Assembly: GCA_001898995.1 (NCBI GenBank)
Contig: MKVZ01000004.1
Span: 307,415 to 370,568, forward strand
Source of the DNA: Rhizobiales bacterium 63-22
GTDB lineage: Bacteria; Pseudomonadota; Alphaproteobacteria; Rhizobiales; Rhizobiaceae
Length of the DNA: 63,154 nucleotides
Direction of reading: 5' to 3'
Below, one piece after another: positions 7,798 to 15,917 of the stretch (position 1 is the first letter of the stretch; each line of letters starts with the position of its first letter). Both the position numbers and the translations under genes were made by a program. Below the pieces are notes generated by a model. That model saw nothing but the letters and a program-made list of their open reading frames with translations, had not been told where the DNA came from and ran no database searches.

Positions 7798-9612
7798 GTG
7801 TCCTATGTTTCTTCTACAATCGGTCGCGTGCTGGATCAGATCAACCGCACGTATTTTCTCCCTGCAATCCAGCGGCCATATGTATGGCAACCAGACCAAA
7901 TCATAGCGCTATTTGATTCACTGCTCAAAGGTTATCCAATCAGTTCGTTTCTGTTCTGGGAAATAAAACCGGAGCGCCGATCAGACTGGGAAATCTATAA
8001 GTTCATCGAGAATTTCCGGTACGGAGACACACATAACGAGATGGCTGAGCCTGACGGACGTGACGTGGTTCTCGTTCTCGATGGCCAGCAGCGGCTTACG
8101 TCGCTTCTCATCGGATTGCGCGGAACCTTTACAGTTCGATCGAAGTATGGACGCCGCAACAATCCGGATGCGTGGAGTAAGCAGCGTTTGTATATCGACC
8201 TCCTGAAGGATGCTGCGACCGAGGACGAAGATAGCGATAGTGAAGATCTTGGCGTAACGTATGGCCTTCGCTTTGCAGAGCAGGAGCCGAAGAGTGATGC
8301 AGACCACCTCTGGATGAAGGTTGGGCGCATTCTGGACTGTACTAGCGATGACGCATTAGACAAACTCGCGGACGAACTACTGGCCCGACTACCAGCGGAC
8401 ACCCCTCGCTCAATGCGACGGGTCGCCGAGCGCAACTTGGACCGATTATACCGGACCGTGTGGAAGGACGGCGTTATCGCGTACTACACCGAGAAAGACC
8501 AATCGTACGATCGCGTCCTAAATATTTTTATCCGGGCGAACGATGGCGGTACAAAACTAAGTAAGTCGGACCTGCTCCTGTCGATGATCACTTCTAAATG
8601 GGAGGGAGTCAGCGCACGTCAGGAAATCTATGATTTCGTTGATTATCTCAATGACGGTCTGGATGCAAGGAATGAACTCGACAAAGACTTTGTCATGAAG
8701 TCTTGCCTGGTCCTTTCTGGTCTCGATCAGCGCTACAAGGTGGGCAATTTCACCACCGCCAACTTGAAACTCATCGAGACGAATTGGCACGGGATTAAAT
8801 CCAGCCTTGAGGCGACACTGCGGCTTGTAAACCGTTTTGGCATCAATCGAGAGAACCTGACTTCGGTTAATGCTCTCCTGCCTATAGCCTATTATCTGTA
8901 CCGCACTGATAATGGCAGCTTGGACGGTTCCACACCGTTTGAGGCAGCGAACGCGAAGCGTATCCATCATTGGCTGTTGGGCAGCCTTCTCAATGGCGTA
9001 TTCGGGGGAAGCTCCGATCAAACAATTGGCACTGCGCGGACAATCATCCAGGCAGCTCTCAAGTCTGGAAAGGACTTCCCCTATCGGGCGCTTGTGCAGG
9101 GTCTGGCCTCACGTGGTCGGGTGACGGACTTCGATGAAAACAATATCGAAGGAGTGCTGGAGACGACATACGGAAAGCGCACCTGCTTTCTCGCTGCGTC
9201 GTTACTCTATGATGCGCATAACTGGGGCTCCACCCAGCATCACATTGACCATATCATTCCGCGCTCATTAGCAGACCGCAAAGTGCTCATGGGAAGAAAC
9301 ATTTCAGAGACACGCATCCAGCAGATACTGGAAAGCGCGAACAAGCTCGGCAATCTGCAGCTGCTGCTTGGTAGAGAAAACTTGGAGAAAAATAATACTC
9401 CGTTCTCCCATTGGATACAAACACGGGATCGCAGCTTTCTCGAGCACCATCTCATTCCAGATGATTCATCTCTCTGGGATGTCACTGTTCTGCCTGAATT
9501 TGTTGAAGCCCGCGAGGAGCTTATCCGGCAGAGGCTGCGTAGGCTGAATCTGGAACCAACTATTAGTTGGTCAGTGGAGCCGATGAATCAGGTGGCCGCA
9601 CCGGGAAACTGA
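7798..9612 (+). CDS. DUF262/DUF1524-type GmrSD/SspE-like restriction protein
   Basis: A 604-residue protein with an N-terminal DUF262 domain: the DGQQRLTSLLIGLRG motif around residue 97 is the ParB/Srx-like nucleotidase signature of this family. A C-terminal DUF1524-like HNH region holds HHIDHIIPRS around residue 481. The family includes GmrSD, BrxU and SspE, which cleave modified phage DNA or act with DNA phosphorothioation; which activity applies here is unknown. It starts with GTG after GCGGGGGTG, is visibly less GC-rich than its neighbours, and is flanked by duplicated cfa ends, all signs of transfer. No dnd/ssp or brx genes are adjacent. Confidence 0.85.
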   Translation: MSYVSSTIGRVLDQINRTYFLPAIQRPYVWQPDQIIALFDSLLKGYPISSFLFWEIKPERRSDWEIYKFIENFRYGDTHNEMAEPDGRDVVLVLDGQQRLTSLLIGLRGTFTVRSKYGRRNNPDAWSKQRLYIDLLKDAATEDEDSDSEDLGVTYGLRFAEQEPKSDADHLWMKVGRILDCTSDDALDKLADELLARLPADTPRSMRRVAERNLDRLYRTVWKDGVIAYYTEKDQSYDRVLNIFIRANDGGTKLSKSDLLLSMITSKWEGVSARQEIYDFVDYLNDGLDARNELDKDFVMKSCLVLSGLDQRYKVGNFTTANLKLIETNWHGIKSSLEATLRLVNRFGINRENLTSVNALLPIAYYLYRTDNGSLDGSTPFEAANAKRIHHWLLGSLLNGVFGGSSDQTIGTARTIIQAALKSGKDFPYRALVQGLASRGRVTDFDENNIEGVLETTYGKRTCFLAASLLYDAHNWGSTQHHIDHIIPRSLADRKVLMGRNISETRIQQILESANKLGNLQLLLGRENLEKNNTPFSHWIQTRDRSFLEHHLIPDDSSLWDVTVLPEFVEAREELIRQRLRRLNLEPTISWSVEPMNQVAAPGN

Positions 9613-9941
9613 TTTGCGGTGGTGTTGTTGATGTTATCAACGCCACCGCACAAAAACTGGAAGCTATCCATGCTGCTCCGCTAGATGCTTTTCGGCTCCC
9701 TATCTTTGTGCGAGTTGCGGCGGACGGTGAAAGATATGTCCCTCATCGGTTCCGCGACGGGATGTATCGTGTTGCTGACCCGACTATGGGGCAGAAAAAA
9801 CATCACGCAGCATACCAGATTGCAATCACAGCGGATGAGATTGGAAGCTATTTGCGAAGGGGGTTTTTGTTGCGCATGCGGGGCGAAGTTAGTGGGCAGG
9901 TTAACTTGATTGCAGCCTCCGAGATCGAGGAGAAGTTCTGA
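9567..9941 (+). CDS. Small hypothetical protein overlapping the DUF262 gene
   Basis: A 124-residue frame that starts 46 bp inside the DUF262 gene and runs through an otherwise empty stretch to 9941. The part outside the overlap looks protein-like (VINATAQKLEAIHAAPL, PHRFRDGMYRVAD, and a basic-hydrophobic C-terminus), but I recognise no domain. No alternative in-frame ATG or GTG lies downstream of the DUF262 stop. It may be a partner gene of the DUF262 protein or a chance frame. Confidence 0.4.
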   Translation: MVSGADESGGRTGKLICGGVVDVINATAQKLEAIHAAPLDAFRLPIFVRVAADGERYVPHRFRDGMYRVADPTMGQKKHHAAYQIAITADEIGSYLRRGFLLRMRGEVSGQVNLIAASEIEEKF

Positions 9942-10023
9942 TCCCGAAACCCGCCCTTCTGCTTTCCACCCCTTTCGGTCCGTCCGGTTTACAGGTTCCT
10001 GTTCCGGACGAGGCTGCCGAAGT

Positions 10024-11319
10024 TCAGCCGGGCGTCTTCCCACTCTCCCCGAACCCGGCATAGATGTCGGCGCGGGTCTGAGGCACGGCCGAAATGCCGC
10101 GCTTGCGTCTGGAAGCCAGCGTCTGGTTGATTTGCACGGTTCCGCGCTCGAAGGCCAGCGCGCAGCCCGCCAAATAAAGGAGCCAGAGGCGCGCCTTCCG
10201 GTAGCCGACCTCCGCGACCGCCTCATCGAACCGTGCATGGAGCCGCTCGCACCACAGGCGGCAGGTGCGGCCATAATGCTCGCGCAGGTTCTCCACGTCG
10301 TGGACCTCGAAGCCGTGCCCTTCGAGATTTTCCACCGTCATTCCCAGATGATCCAGTTCGCCGCCGGGGAAAATATATTTGACCAATGCAAGGTGTTCCG
10401 CGCTCTTGCGGTCGAAGGCCTGCTTGTTCTTCTTCATGCGGCGGGTGATGGCATGGTGCATGTAGAGCCCGCCGGGGCGCAGTAGGCGATGCACCGCGCT
10501 GAAGTAGCCATCGTAATTCGCGATGCCGACATGCTCGAACATGCCGACCGACGTGATCTTGTCGAACTGGCCGTCGAGTTCGGCATAGGATTTGACGTGG
10601 ATGGTGATCCTGTCCTCAAGCCCGGCCGCCTTTATCCTTTCGCGGGCGAGCGCGGTCTGCGCTTCCGACAGGGAAACACCGGTCCCGATGACGCCGAAGT
10701 TCTGCGCCGCATAGATCAGCAGCGCGCCCCAGCCGCAACCGATATCGAGGAGACGATCACCGGGCTGCAAGCGAAGCTTGCGGCAGATCAGTTCCAGCTT
10801 GTCCTTCTGCGCCTGATCGATGCTGTTCGCCCAGTCCGTGAAGTAGCCGCAGGTGTAGACCATGCGCTCATCGAGGAACAGTTGGTAGAAGGCATTGGAT
10901 ACGTCGTAATGGTGCGTGATCGCTTCCTTGCTCGACCCGCTGACAAACGGCGTTTTCCCGTCCATGCCGGCCTCTGCGGCGGGCTTGCCGGCGAAGAGAA
11001 GCGCCGGAAGGTCTTTCAGCAACTGCCATTTCGGCAGTTCCTTCAGCCTCTGCTTGAGGCTTCCGTCGAGCCTTGCATTGGCGAGGTCAAAGATCGTGCC
11101 GTTCCTGATATCGACGCGGCCGGAAGTCCAGATATCGATCAGGGAATCGTAATTGGGCCTGAGCATGAGCTGGCGGACGATCGTCGGATCGTTGATCACA
11201 AGCGACGGACCGTCGAACGCTCCGATGCGCGTGCCATCCCAGAGCTCTATGTTGAACTGCGGGCGCAAGGTCTCGATAACCGTACGTATGATACGGATCG
11301 ATCTCGATTCAGTCGCCAT
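10024..11319 (-). CDS. cfa: Cyclopropane-fatty-acyl-phospholipid synthase
   Basis: SAM-dependent enzyme that adds a methylene bridge to unsaturated acyl chains of membrane phospholipids; in Brucella it contributes to acid and stress tolerance. It has 431 residues. Visible features: ITHHYDVSNAFYQLFLDERMVYTCGYF, the SAM motif LLDIGCGWGALLIYAA, SLSEAQ, GMFEHVG, and the family C-terminus RKRGISAVPQTRADIYAGFGE. The start MATESRS was chosen because the longer frame begins in a basic stretch without a ribosome site. Its last codons are duplicated at 7580. Confidence 0.93.
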   Translation of the reverse strand: MATESRSIRIIRTVIETLRPQFNIELWDGTRIGAFDGPSLVINDPTIVRQLMLRPNYDSLIDIWTSGRVDIRNGTIFDLANARLDGSLKQRLKELPKWQLLKDLPALLFAGKPAAEAGMDGKTPFVSGSSKEAITHHYDVSNAFYQLFLDERMVYTCGYFTDWANSIDQAQKDKLELICRKLRLQPGDRLLDIGCGWGALLIYAAQNFGVIGTGVSLSEAQTALARERIKAAGLEDRITIHVKSYAELDGQFDKITSVGMFEHVGIANYDGYFSAVHRLLRPGGLYMHHAITRRMKKNKQAFDRKSAEHLALVKYIFPGGELDHLGMTVENLEGHGFEVHDVENLREHYGRTCRLWCERLHARFDEAVAEVGYRKARLWLLYLAGCALAFERGTVQINQTLASRRKRGISAVPQTRADIYAGFGESGKTPG

Positions 11320-11450
11320 GTCACGCCTCGCAGTCGGGTTCAGAGGGATGCCCACCCCGGCGAAAGGAGCCGGCAAGCAGGGGCCTATGCTTCAACGGGC
11401 TTTAAAGCGCCAATCCGACTGAATCTTCGCTTTAACCCTTTGTTTTTACT

Positions 11451-11493
11451 CATGTCGTTACCGCAAAACCGGTTCCCACTTTTGCGCGACATG
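11451..11493. repeat. Rhizobial-type intergenic palindrome, copy B
   Basis: The arms CATGTCG (11,451-11,457) and CGACATG (11,487-11,493) surround CCGCAAAACCGGTTCCCAC and TTTTGCG. It lies immediately after the hslO stop and before cfa, where it could form a hairpin at the end of the hslO message. The core (AAAAGTGGGAACCGG on the minus strand) resembles copy A. Confidence 0.75.
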
Positions 11494-11495
11494 CT

Positions 11496-12494
11496 TTAAT
11501 GGGCGGAGATAAACTGCGCCGGATCGAATTCGTATTTCGTCGAACAGAATTCGCAGGTCACGGAAATCCTGCCGTCCTCGATGCAGTCGGTGATCTCTTC
11601 GGCGGTGAAGCCGCGCAGCACGCCCTCGATCTTCTCGCGCGAGCAGGAGCATTCGTCCCGCACCGGCACAGCGTCGAAGACGCGCACGCCGCGCTCGTGG
11701 AACAGGCGATAGAGCAGCCGCTCGGACCCCACCTGCGGATCGGTGAGCTCGGAGCTTTCGATGGTGCCGACCAGCGAGCGCGCCTCGTCCCATGCGTCGT
11801 CCTGCGGATGGATGGCATCCATGCGCGGATCGCCGTCGCCGCCGGGAAGATCCGGCATGCGCGCGCGCAATTCGGATTCCGGCAGGAACTGGACGATCAG
11901 CCCGCCGGCCCGCCATTGCTCGACGGTCTTTCCGTCCGCCCCGCGCTCCAGAAGCTTGGCCACGCCCAGCTTCAGATCGGTCGGTATCTGTTCCGACTGG
12001 CGGAAATAGGCGGTCGCGATCTCCTCCAGCGTCGAGCCGTCGAGCGCGACGATGCCCTGATAGCGCTGGGTATAGGCGCCCTGATCGACCGTGAAGGCAA
12101 GCGTGCCGCGCCCGAGCAACTGTTCGGGCCGCGTCTCATGCGCGGCGATGGCCGCCTTGAGGCGTTCCTCATCGAAGCGCGCATAGGCGCGCACCGAGCG
12201 CGGCGTGCGGAAATCCACCACCAGCATGTCCACCGGCCCGTCAGACTGGGTCTGGAAGATGAACTTGCCGTCGAATTTGAGCGAGGTGCCGAGCAGCACG
12301 GTCAGCACCGTCGCCTCCGCCAGAAGCCGCGCCACCTCTTCCGGGTAGGCGTGGCGCTTCAGGATGGCATCGATGCTGGCTCCGAGTTGCACGGTGCGAC
12401 CGCGCACGTCGAGCCCTTCCACCTGAAAGGGCACGACGGCGTCGTCGCCGGCAAAGCCGAAATCGCCGAGATGGGCGCCGCTCCGGTCAGCCAC
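11496..12494 (-). CDS. hslO: Redox-regulated chaperone Hsp33
   Basis: Cytoplasmic holdase chaperone activated by oxidation of a zinc-bound cysteine centre. The C-terminal CxC (DECSCSREK) and CxxC (CEFCSTKY) are both present, along with the [10 protein letters not shown] and [27 protein letters not shown] segments. It has 332 residues from a GTG start, longer than E. coli Hsp33 but normal for Rhizobiales. The GTG lies 8 bp inside the argF end, giving an argD-argF-hslO operon, an arrangement common in Rhizobiales. Confidence 0.93.
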   Translation of the reverse strand: MADRSGAHLGDFGFAGDDAVVPFQVEGLDVRGRTVQLGASIDAILKRHAYPEEVARLLAEATVLTVLLGTSLKFDGKFIFQTQSDGPVDMLVVDFRTPRSVRAYARFDEERLKAAIAAHETRPEQLLGRGTLAFTVDQGAYTQRYQGIVALDGSTLEEIATAYFRQSEQIPTDLKLGVAKLLERGADGKTVEQWRAGGLIVQFLPESELRARMPDLPGGDGDPRMDAIHPQDDAWDEARSLVGTIESSELTDPQVGSERLLYRLFHERGVRVFDAVPVRDECSCSREKIEGVLRGFTAEEITDCIEDGRISVTCEFCSTKYEFDPAQFISAH

Positions 12495-13422
12495 ACTTCG
12501 CTCCTTCGAGGCACCATGCCAAAATGGCCTTCTGGGCATGGAGCCGGTTTTCCGCCTCGTCGAACACGACCGATTGCGGACCGTCGATCACCTCGTCGGT
12601 CACTTCCTCGCCGCGATGGGCGGGCAGGCAGTGCATGAAGATCGCCTTCGGGTCGGCGTTGGCCATCAGGCGTCCGTTGACCTGATAGGGCATGAACACG
12701 TTGTGGCCGCGCGCATGGTCCTCCTGCCCCATCGACACCCATGTGTCGGTGACGATGCAGTCCACGCCGCGCGCCGCCTTTTCGGGATCGGTGGTGGAAA
12801 GGATGGCCGCGCCGTTGCGGCGCGCCCAGTCGACATATTGCGTCTTCGGCTCGCTGCCTTCGGGCGTCGCGATATTGACGCCGAATTCGAAGCGCGCCGC
12901 AGCCTCCACCAGCGAATGCAGCACGTTGTTGCCGTCGCCCATCCAGGCGAAGGTCCTGCCCTTCACCGGGCCGCGATGCTCCTCGAAGGTCATCACGTCG
13001 GCCATGATCTGGCAAGGATGGGTGTCGTCGGTCAGCGCGTTGATGACCGGCACGGTGGCGTGCTCGGCCAGTTCCAGCATGCGGTCGTGCGAGGTGGTGC
13101 GGATCATGATCGCGTCCACATAGCGCGACAGGACCTTGGCCGTGTCGGCGATGGTCTCGCTGCGGCCAAGCTGCATTTCCGAGCCGGTGAGCATGATCGT
13201 CTCGCCGCCGAGCTGGCGCATGCCCACGTCGAAGGAGACGCGGGTGCGCGTGGACGGTTTCTCGAAGATCATCGCCAGCACCTTGCCGGCGAAAGGCCGC
13301 TCGACCGCGCCCGCCTTCAGGCGCGCCTTGCGCGCCTTGGCGTCTTCGAGAATCGTGCGCAGTTCTGACGCCGCAACCGTGGAAATGTCGATGAAATGCC
13401 GGATATCTTTTCCGTTCGCCAT
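12487..13422 (-). CDS. argF: Ornithine carbamoyltransferase
   Basis: Transfers the carbamoyl group from carbamoyl phosphate to ornithine, giving citrulline in arginine synthesis. It has 311 residues with all signatures: [15 protein letters not shown] (carbamoyl-phosphate loop), [11 protein letters not shown] (ornithine site), the DTWVSMGQE loop, and [10 protein letters not shown] with the catalytic cysteine. It starts 4 bp after the argD stop and overlaps the hslO start, so one transcript is likely. Confidence 0.97.
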   Translation of the reverse strand: MANGKDIRHFIDISTVAASELRTILEDAKARKARLKAGAVERPFAGKVLAMIFEKPSTRTRVSFDVGMRQLGGETIMLTGSEMQLGRSETIADTAKVLSRYVDAIMIRTTSHDRMLELAEHATVPVINALTDDTHPCQIMADVMTFEEHRGPVKGRTFAWMGDGNNVLHSLVEAAARFEFGVNIATPEGSEPKTQYVDWARRNGAAILSTTDPEKAARGVDCIVTDTWVSMGQEDHARGHNVFMPYQVNGRLMANADPKAIFMHCLPAHRGEEVTDEVIDGPQSVVFDEAENRLHAQKAILAWCLEGAKCG

Positions 13423-13426
13423 ATCG

Positions 13427-14641
13427 TCACGCCGTCTTGCTGAGCGGATTTGCCACGGAAAGCCGTTCCACGGCGGTCTCGATGCGCTTCAGCGCCTCGC
13501 GCGCCTCGTCCGGCGTGGTGACGAGCGGCGGCAGAAGGCGCACCACATTGTCGCCGGCGCCGACGCTGAGCAGATGCTCGTCGCGCAGGGCCTGAATGAG
13601 GCTGGTGTTCGGCACCACGCATTTGATGCCGATCAGGAGGCCGCGGCCGCGGACCTCTGAAACCACGTTCGGATAGCGGTCGGCGATCGAGGCCAGACCC
13701 TGTTTCAGGACCAGCGCCGTCTCCTGAACCTTTTCCAGAAAGCCGTCGGACAGCACCACGTCGAGCACGGCATTGCCCACCGCCATGGCGAGCGGATTGC
13801 CGCCATAGGTGGTGCCGTGCACGCCCGCCGTCATGCCCTTGGCCGCTTCCGCCGTGGCAAGGCAGGCGCCCATGGGGAAGCCGCCGCCGATGCCCTTGGC
13901 GACCGCCATGATGTCCGGGCGGATGCCCGACCACTCATGGGCGAAGAACCGGCCGGTACGGCCCACGCCGGTCTGCACCTCGTCGAGGATCAGGAGCAGG
14001 CCCTTCTCGTCGCAGATGCGGCGCAGAAGGCGCATGAATTCCTCCGGGAAGCCGCGCAGGCCGCCCTCGCCCTGAACGGGTTCGAGCAGGATGCCGGCCG
14101 TCTCGTCCGTGATAGCGGCACGCAGGGCGGCCTCGTCGCCGAAGGGAACCTGATCGAAGCCTTCGACCTTGGGGCCGAAGCCCTCCAGATATTTCGCCTG
14201 CCCGCCGGCGGCGATGGTCGCGAGCGTGCGCCCGTGGAAGGCGCCCTCGAAGGTCACGATGCGGAACCGCTCCGGGTGGCCGTTTACATAATGATAGCGG
14301 CGCGTGGTCTTGATCGCGCATTCGAGTGCCTCGGCGCCGGAATTGGTGAAAAAGACCTTGTCGGCGAAGGTGGCGTCGACCAGCCGCTGCGCCAGCTTCT
14401 CCTGTCCGGGGATCTCGTAGACGTTGGACAGGTGCCAGACCTTGTCGGCCTGCGCCTTCAGCTCCCCGACCAGATGGGGATGGGCATGGCCGAGCGAATT
14501 GACCGCGATCCCGGCGGCGAAATCCATGTAGCGATCGCCGTCCTCGGTGATGAGCCAGACGCCCTCGCCTCGCTCGAAGCGCAGCGCCGCACGATTATAG
14601 GTGTCGTAGAGCGGGTGCACGGTCGTCGTGGCGTTGGTCAT
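13427..14641 (-). CDS. argD: Acetylornithine aminotransferase
   Basis: Class III PLP aminotransferase that makes N-acetylornithine (and possibly N-succinyl-diaminopimelate). It has 404 residues. Hallmarks are [21 protein letters not shown], the [11 protein letters not shown] stretch, the Schiff-base lysine in [19 protein letters not shown], and [14 protein letters not shown]. First gene of the argD-argF-hslO operon. A good promoter (14,869-14,897) followed closely by a terminator-like hairpin lies upstream. Confidence 0.95.
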   Translation of the reverse strand: MTNATTTVHPLYDTYNRAALRFERGEGVWLITEDGDRYMDFAAGIAVNSLGHAHPHLVGELKAQADKVWHLSNVYEIPGQEKLAQRLVDATFADKVFFTNSGAEALECAIKTTRRYHYVNGHPERFRIVTFEGAFHGRTLATIAAGGQAKYLEGFGPKVEGFDQVPFGDEAALRAAITDETAGILLEPVQGEGGLRGFPEEFMRLLRRICDEKGLLLILDEVQTGVGRTGRFFAHEWSGIRPDIMAVAKGIGGGFPMGACLATAEAAKGMTAGVHGTTYGGNPLAMAVGNAVLDVVLSDGFLEKVQETALVLKQGLASIADRYPNVVSEVRGRGLLIGIKCVVPNTSLIQALRDEHLLSVGAGDNVVRLLPPLVTTPDEAREALKRIETAVERLSVANPLSKTA

Positions 14642-14675
14642 TTCGGTCAGGCCTCCATAAGCCCCTTGAACGATG

Positions 14676-14781
14676 TTCTGGAGCGGCTCCTATTTTCACG
14701 GAAACAGGGAACCACTCTATTCATTTGTTTTGTCGCATTATCCGACGCGAAACCGCTGCGCACTTTCGCTGGAAATGCTCC
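14676..14781. repeat. Rhizobial-type long intergenic repeat, copy C
   Basis: On the minus strand it reads GAGCATTTCCAGCGAAAGTG, then GCGGTTTCGCGTCGGATAATG, then AACCACTCTATT-type sequence in complement, ending near GGAGCCGCTCC. This composition is familiar from recurrent Brucella/rhizobial intergenic repeats. It occupies the argD leader. A partial sister, TGGAAATGCTCT, lies at about 2411-2422 upstream of the MATE gene. Confidence 0.6.
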
Positions 14782-14827
14782 TTGTTTCGCGCATGATGCC
14801 GCCGGCGGGCCGGCGGAAAGGCCGAAA

Positions 14828-14850
14828 TAAAAAACCGCCCACGGGGCGGC
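14828..14850 (-). terminator. Terminator-like hairpin in the argD leader
   Basis: On the minus strand CCGCCC-CGT-GGGCGG is followed by TTTTTTATTT. It starts only about 10-15 nt after the predicted transcription start, so it would produce a transcript of about 35 nt unless bypassed. It could be an attenuator or a 5' stabilising hairpin. Confidence 0.65.
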
Positions 14851-14868
14851 ATATTCATCTCGCGCGCG

Positions 14869-14897
14869 TATATTGGCGGTCGCGGGAAAAATGTCAA
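14869..14897 (-). promoter_or_regulatory. Strong sigma-70 promoter, minus strand, upstream of argD
   Basis: A consensus TTGACA (14,892-14,897) and AATATA (14,869-14,874) are separated by exactly 17 bp. Transcription would start near 14,862 and run toward argD, meeting the 14,828-14,850 hairpin almost at once. The stretch between here and gcrA holds no other gene on this strand. Confidence 0.65.
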
Positions 14898-15063
14898 TCA
14901 AAGCGGAACACGATGATGCCCATTCTTTCCGCATGGGTTGATGAATACCGGCCCGGCGCGAGGCACGGAAGCCGGAACGGGATCAAAGAAAAACCGTCTT
15001 TCTCTCCCAAGTTGGGGAAAACCATGAAAATGGAAAAGGCCCGGCGGCCTGTCCCTTGTCATG

Positions 15064-15181
15064 GAGTCATTCGATATTGTAGTTTCTCTGCAAAGAAAAG
15101 CTACATCTCGTGCGGCGGACCTGGTCACCCGGATAGATATGGTATTTGCGCCTGGAGCAATCCGGGAGCGGAGATGGATTC
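15064..15181. promoter_or_regulatory. Two GANTC (CcrM) sites upstream of gcrA
   Basis: GAGTC at 15,064-15,068 and GATTC at 15,177-15,181 are CcrM methylation sites inside the roughly 440-bp stretch before gcrA. GcrA and CcrM cooperate in Caulobacter-type cell-cycle control. Two sites in this length can also occur by chance. Confidence 0.35.
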
Positions 15182-15307
15182 CGACCAGCATATCCGACAG
15201 TCGAACGATTTCATTCGGCGCCGCATGGGTACGGCACAGCAAAGAACGGTTCCGGCGGCCCGATGAAGGCCGGGGCCGTCCCGACGAAAGCGATTGGAGC
15301 CAGGGCG

Positions 15308-15862
15308 ATGAACTGGACAGACGAACGTGTTGAACTGCTGAAGAAATTGTGGGGCGAAGGCCTGAGCGCAAGCCAGATCGCGGCGCAGCTTGGCGGCGTC
15401 AGCCGCAACGCGGTGATCGGCAAGGTGCATCGCCTGAAGCTTTCGGGCCGCGGCAAGACGACCACCACTGCTCCGCGCAGCAAGAAGGTCAACACGGCGG
15501 CGTCCGCGCCCCGTCCCGCCGTGCAGCACACAGGCGGCGGCCACGCAGGCGCGCAGGGCGGTACGACCATGCGCACCACGACAGTGACCAAGACGGTCGG
15601 CGCGACCGCCCTGCGGGTGGAATATGAGATCGACGCCGTGGCGGAAGCCGTGGTGAAGCCGGCTTCGGACGTGGTGGTGCCGATCTCGCGCCGCCTTTCG
15701 CTGCTGCAACTGAGCGAGCGTACCTGCAAATGGCCGATCGGCGATCCGCTGAGCGAGGACTTCCACTTCTGCGGCAATGAATCTGGCGATTCCAGCCCCT
15801 ATTGCAGCTACCACTGCCGGCTGGCCTATCAGCCGACGGCGGAACGCCGCCGCGCCCGGTAA
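15308..15862 (+). CDS. gcrA: GcrA cell cycle regulator
   Basis: Alphaproteobacterial transcription factor that binds RNA polymerase sigma-70 and activates promoters with CcrM-methylated GANTC sites. It has 184 residues: the N-terminal MNWTDERVELLKKLWGEGLS helix-turn-helix (SASQIAAQLGGVSRNAVIGKVHRLKLSGR), a low-complexity Thr/Ala linker, and the C-terminal zinc-like region CKWPIGDPLSEDFHFCG...YCSYHC. The ATG follows GCCAGGGCG; the longer upstream frame is unconserved in appearance. It is convergent with phoR. Confidence 0.95.
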   Translation: MNWTDERVELLKKLWGEGLSASQIAAQLGGVSRNAVIGKVHRLKLSGRGKTTTTAPRSKKVNTAASAPRPAVQHTGGGHAGAQGGTTMRTTTVTKTVGATALRVEYEIDAVAEAVVKPASDVVVPISRRLSLLQLSERTCKWPIGDPLSEDFHFCGNESGDSSPYCSYHCRLAYQPTAERRRAR

Positions 15863-15917
15863 TTCCGGGCATGAGGCAGCAAGACAGCGGAATATGGCCG
15901 GTTCTGCCTTTGCTGTC

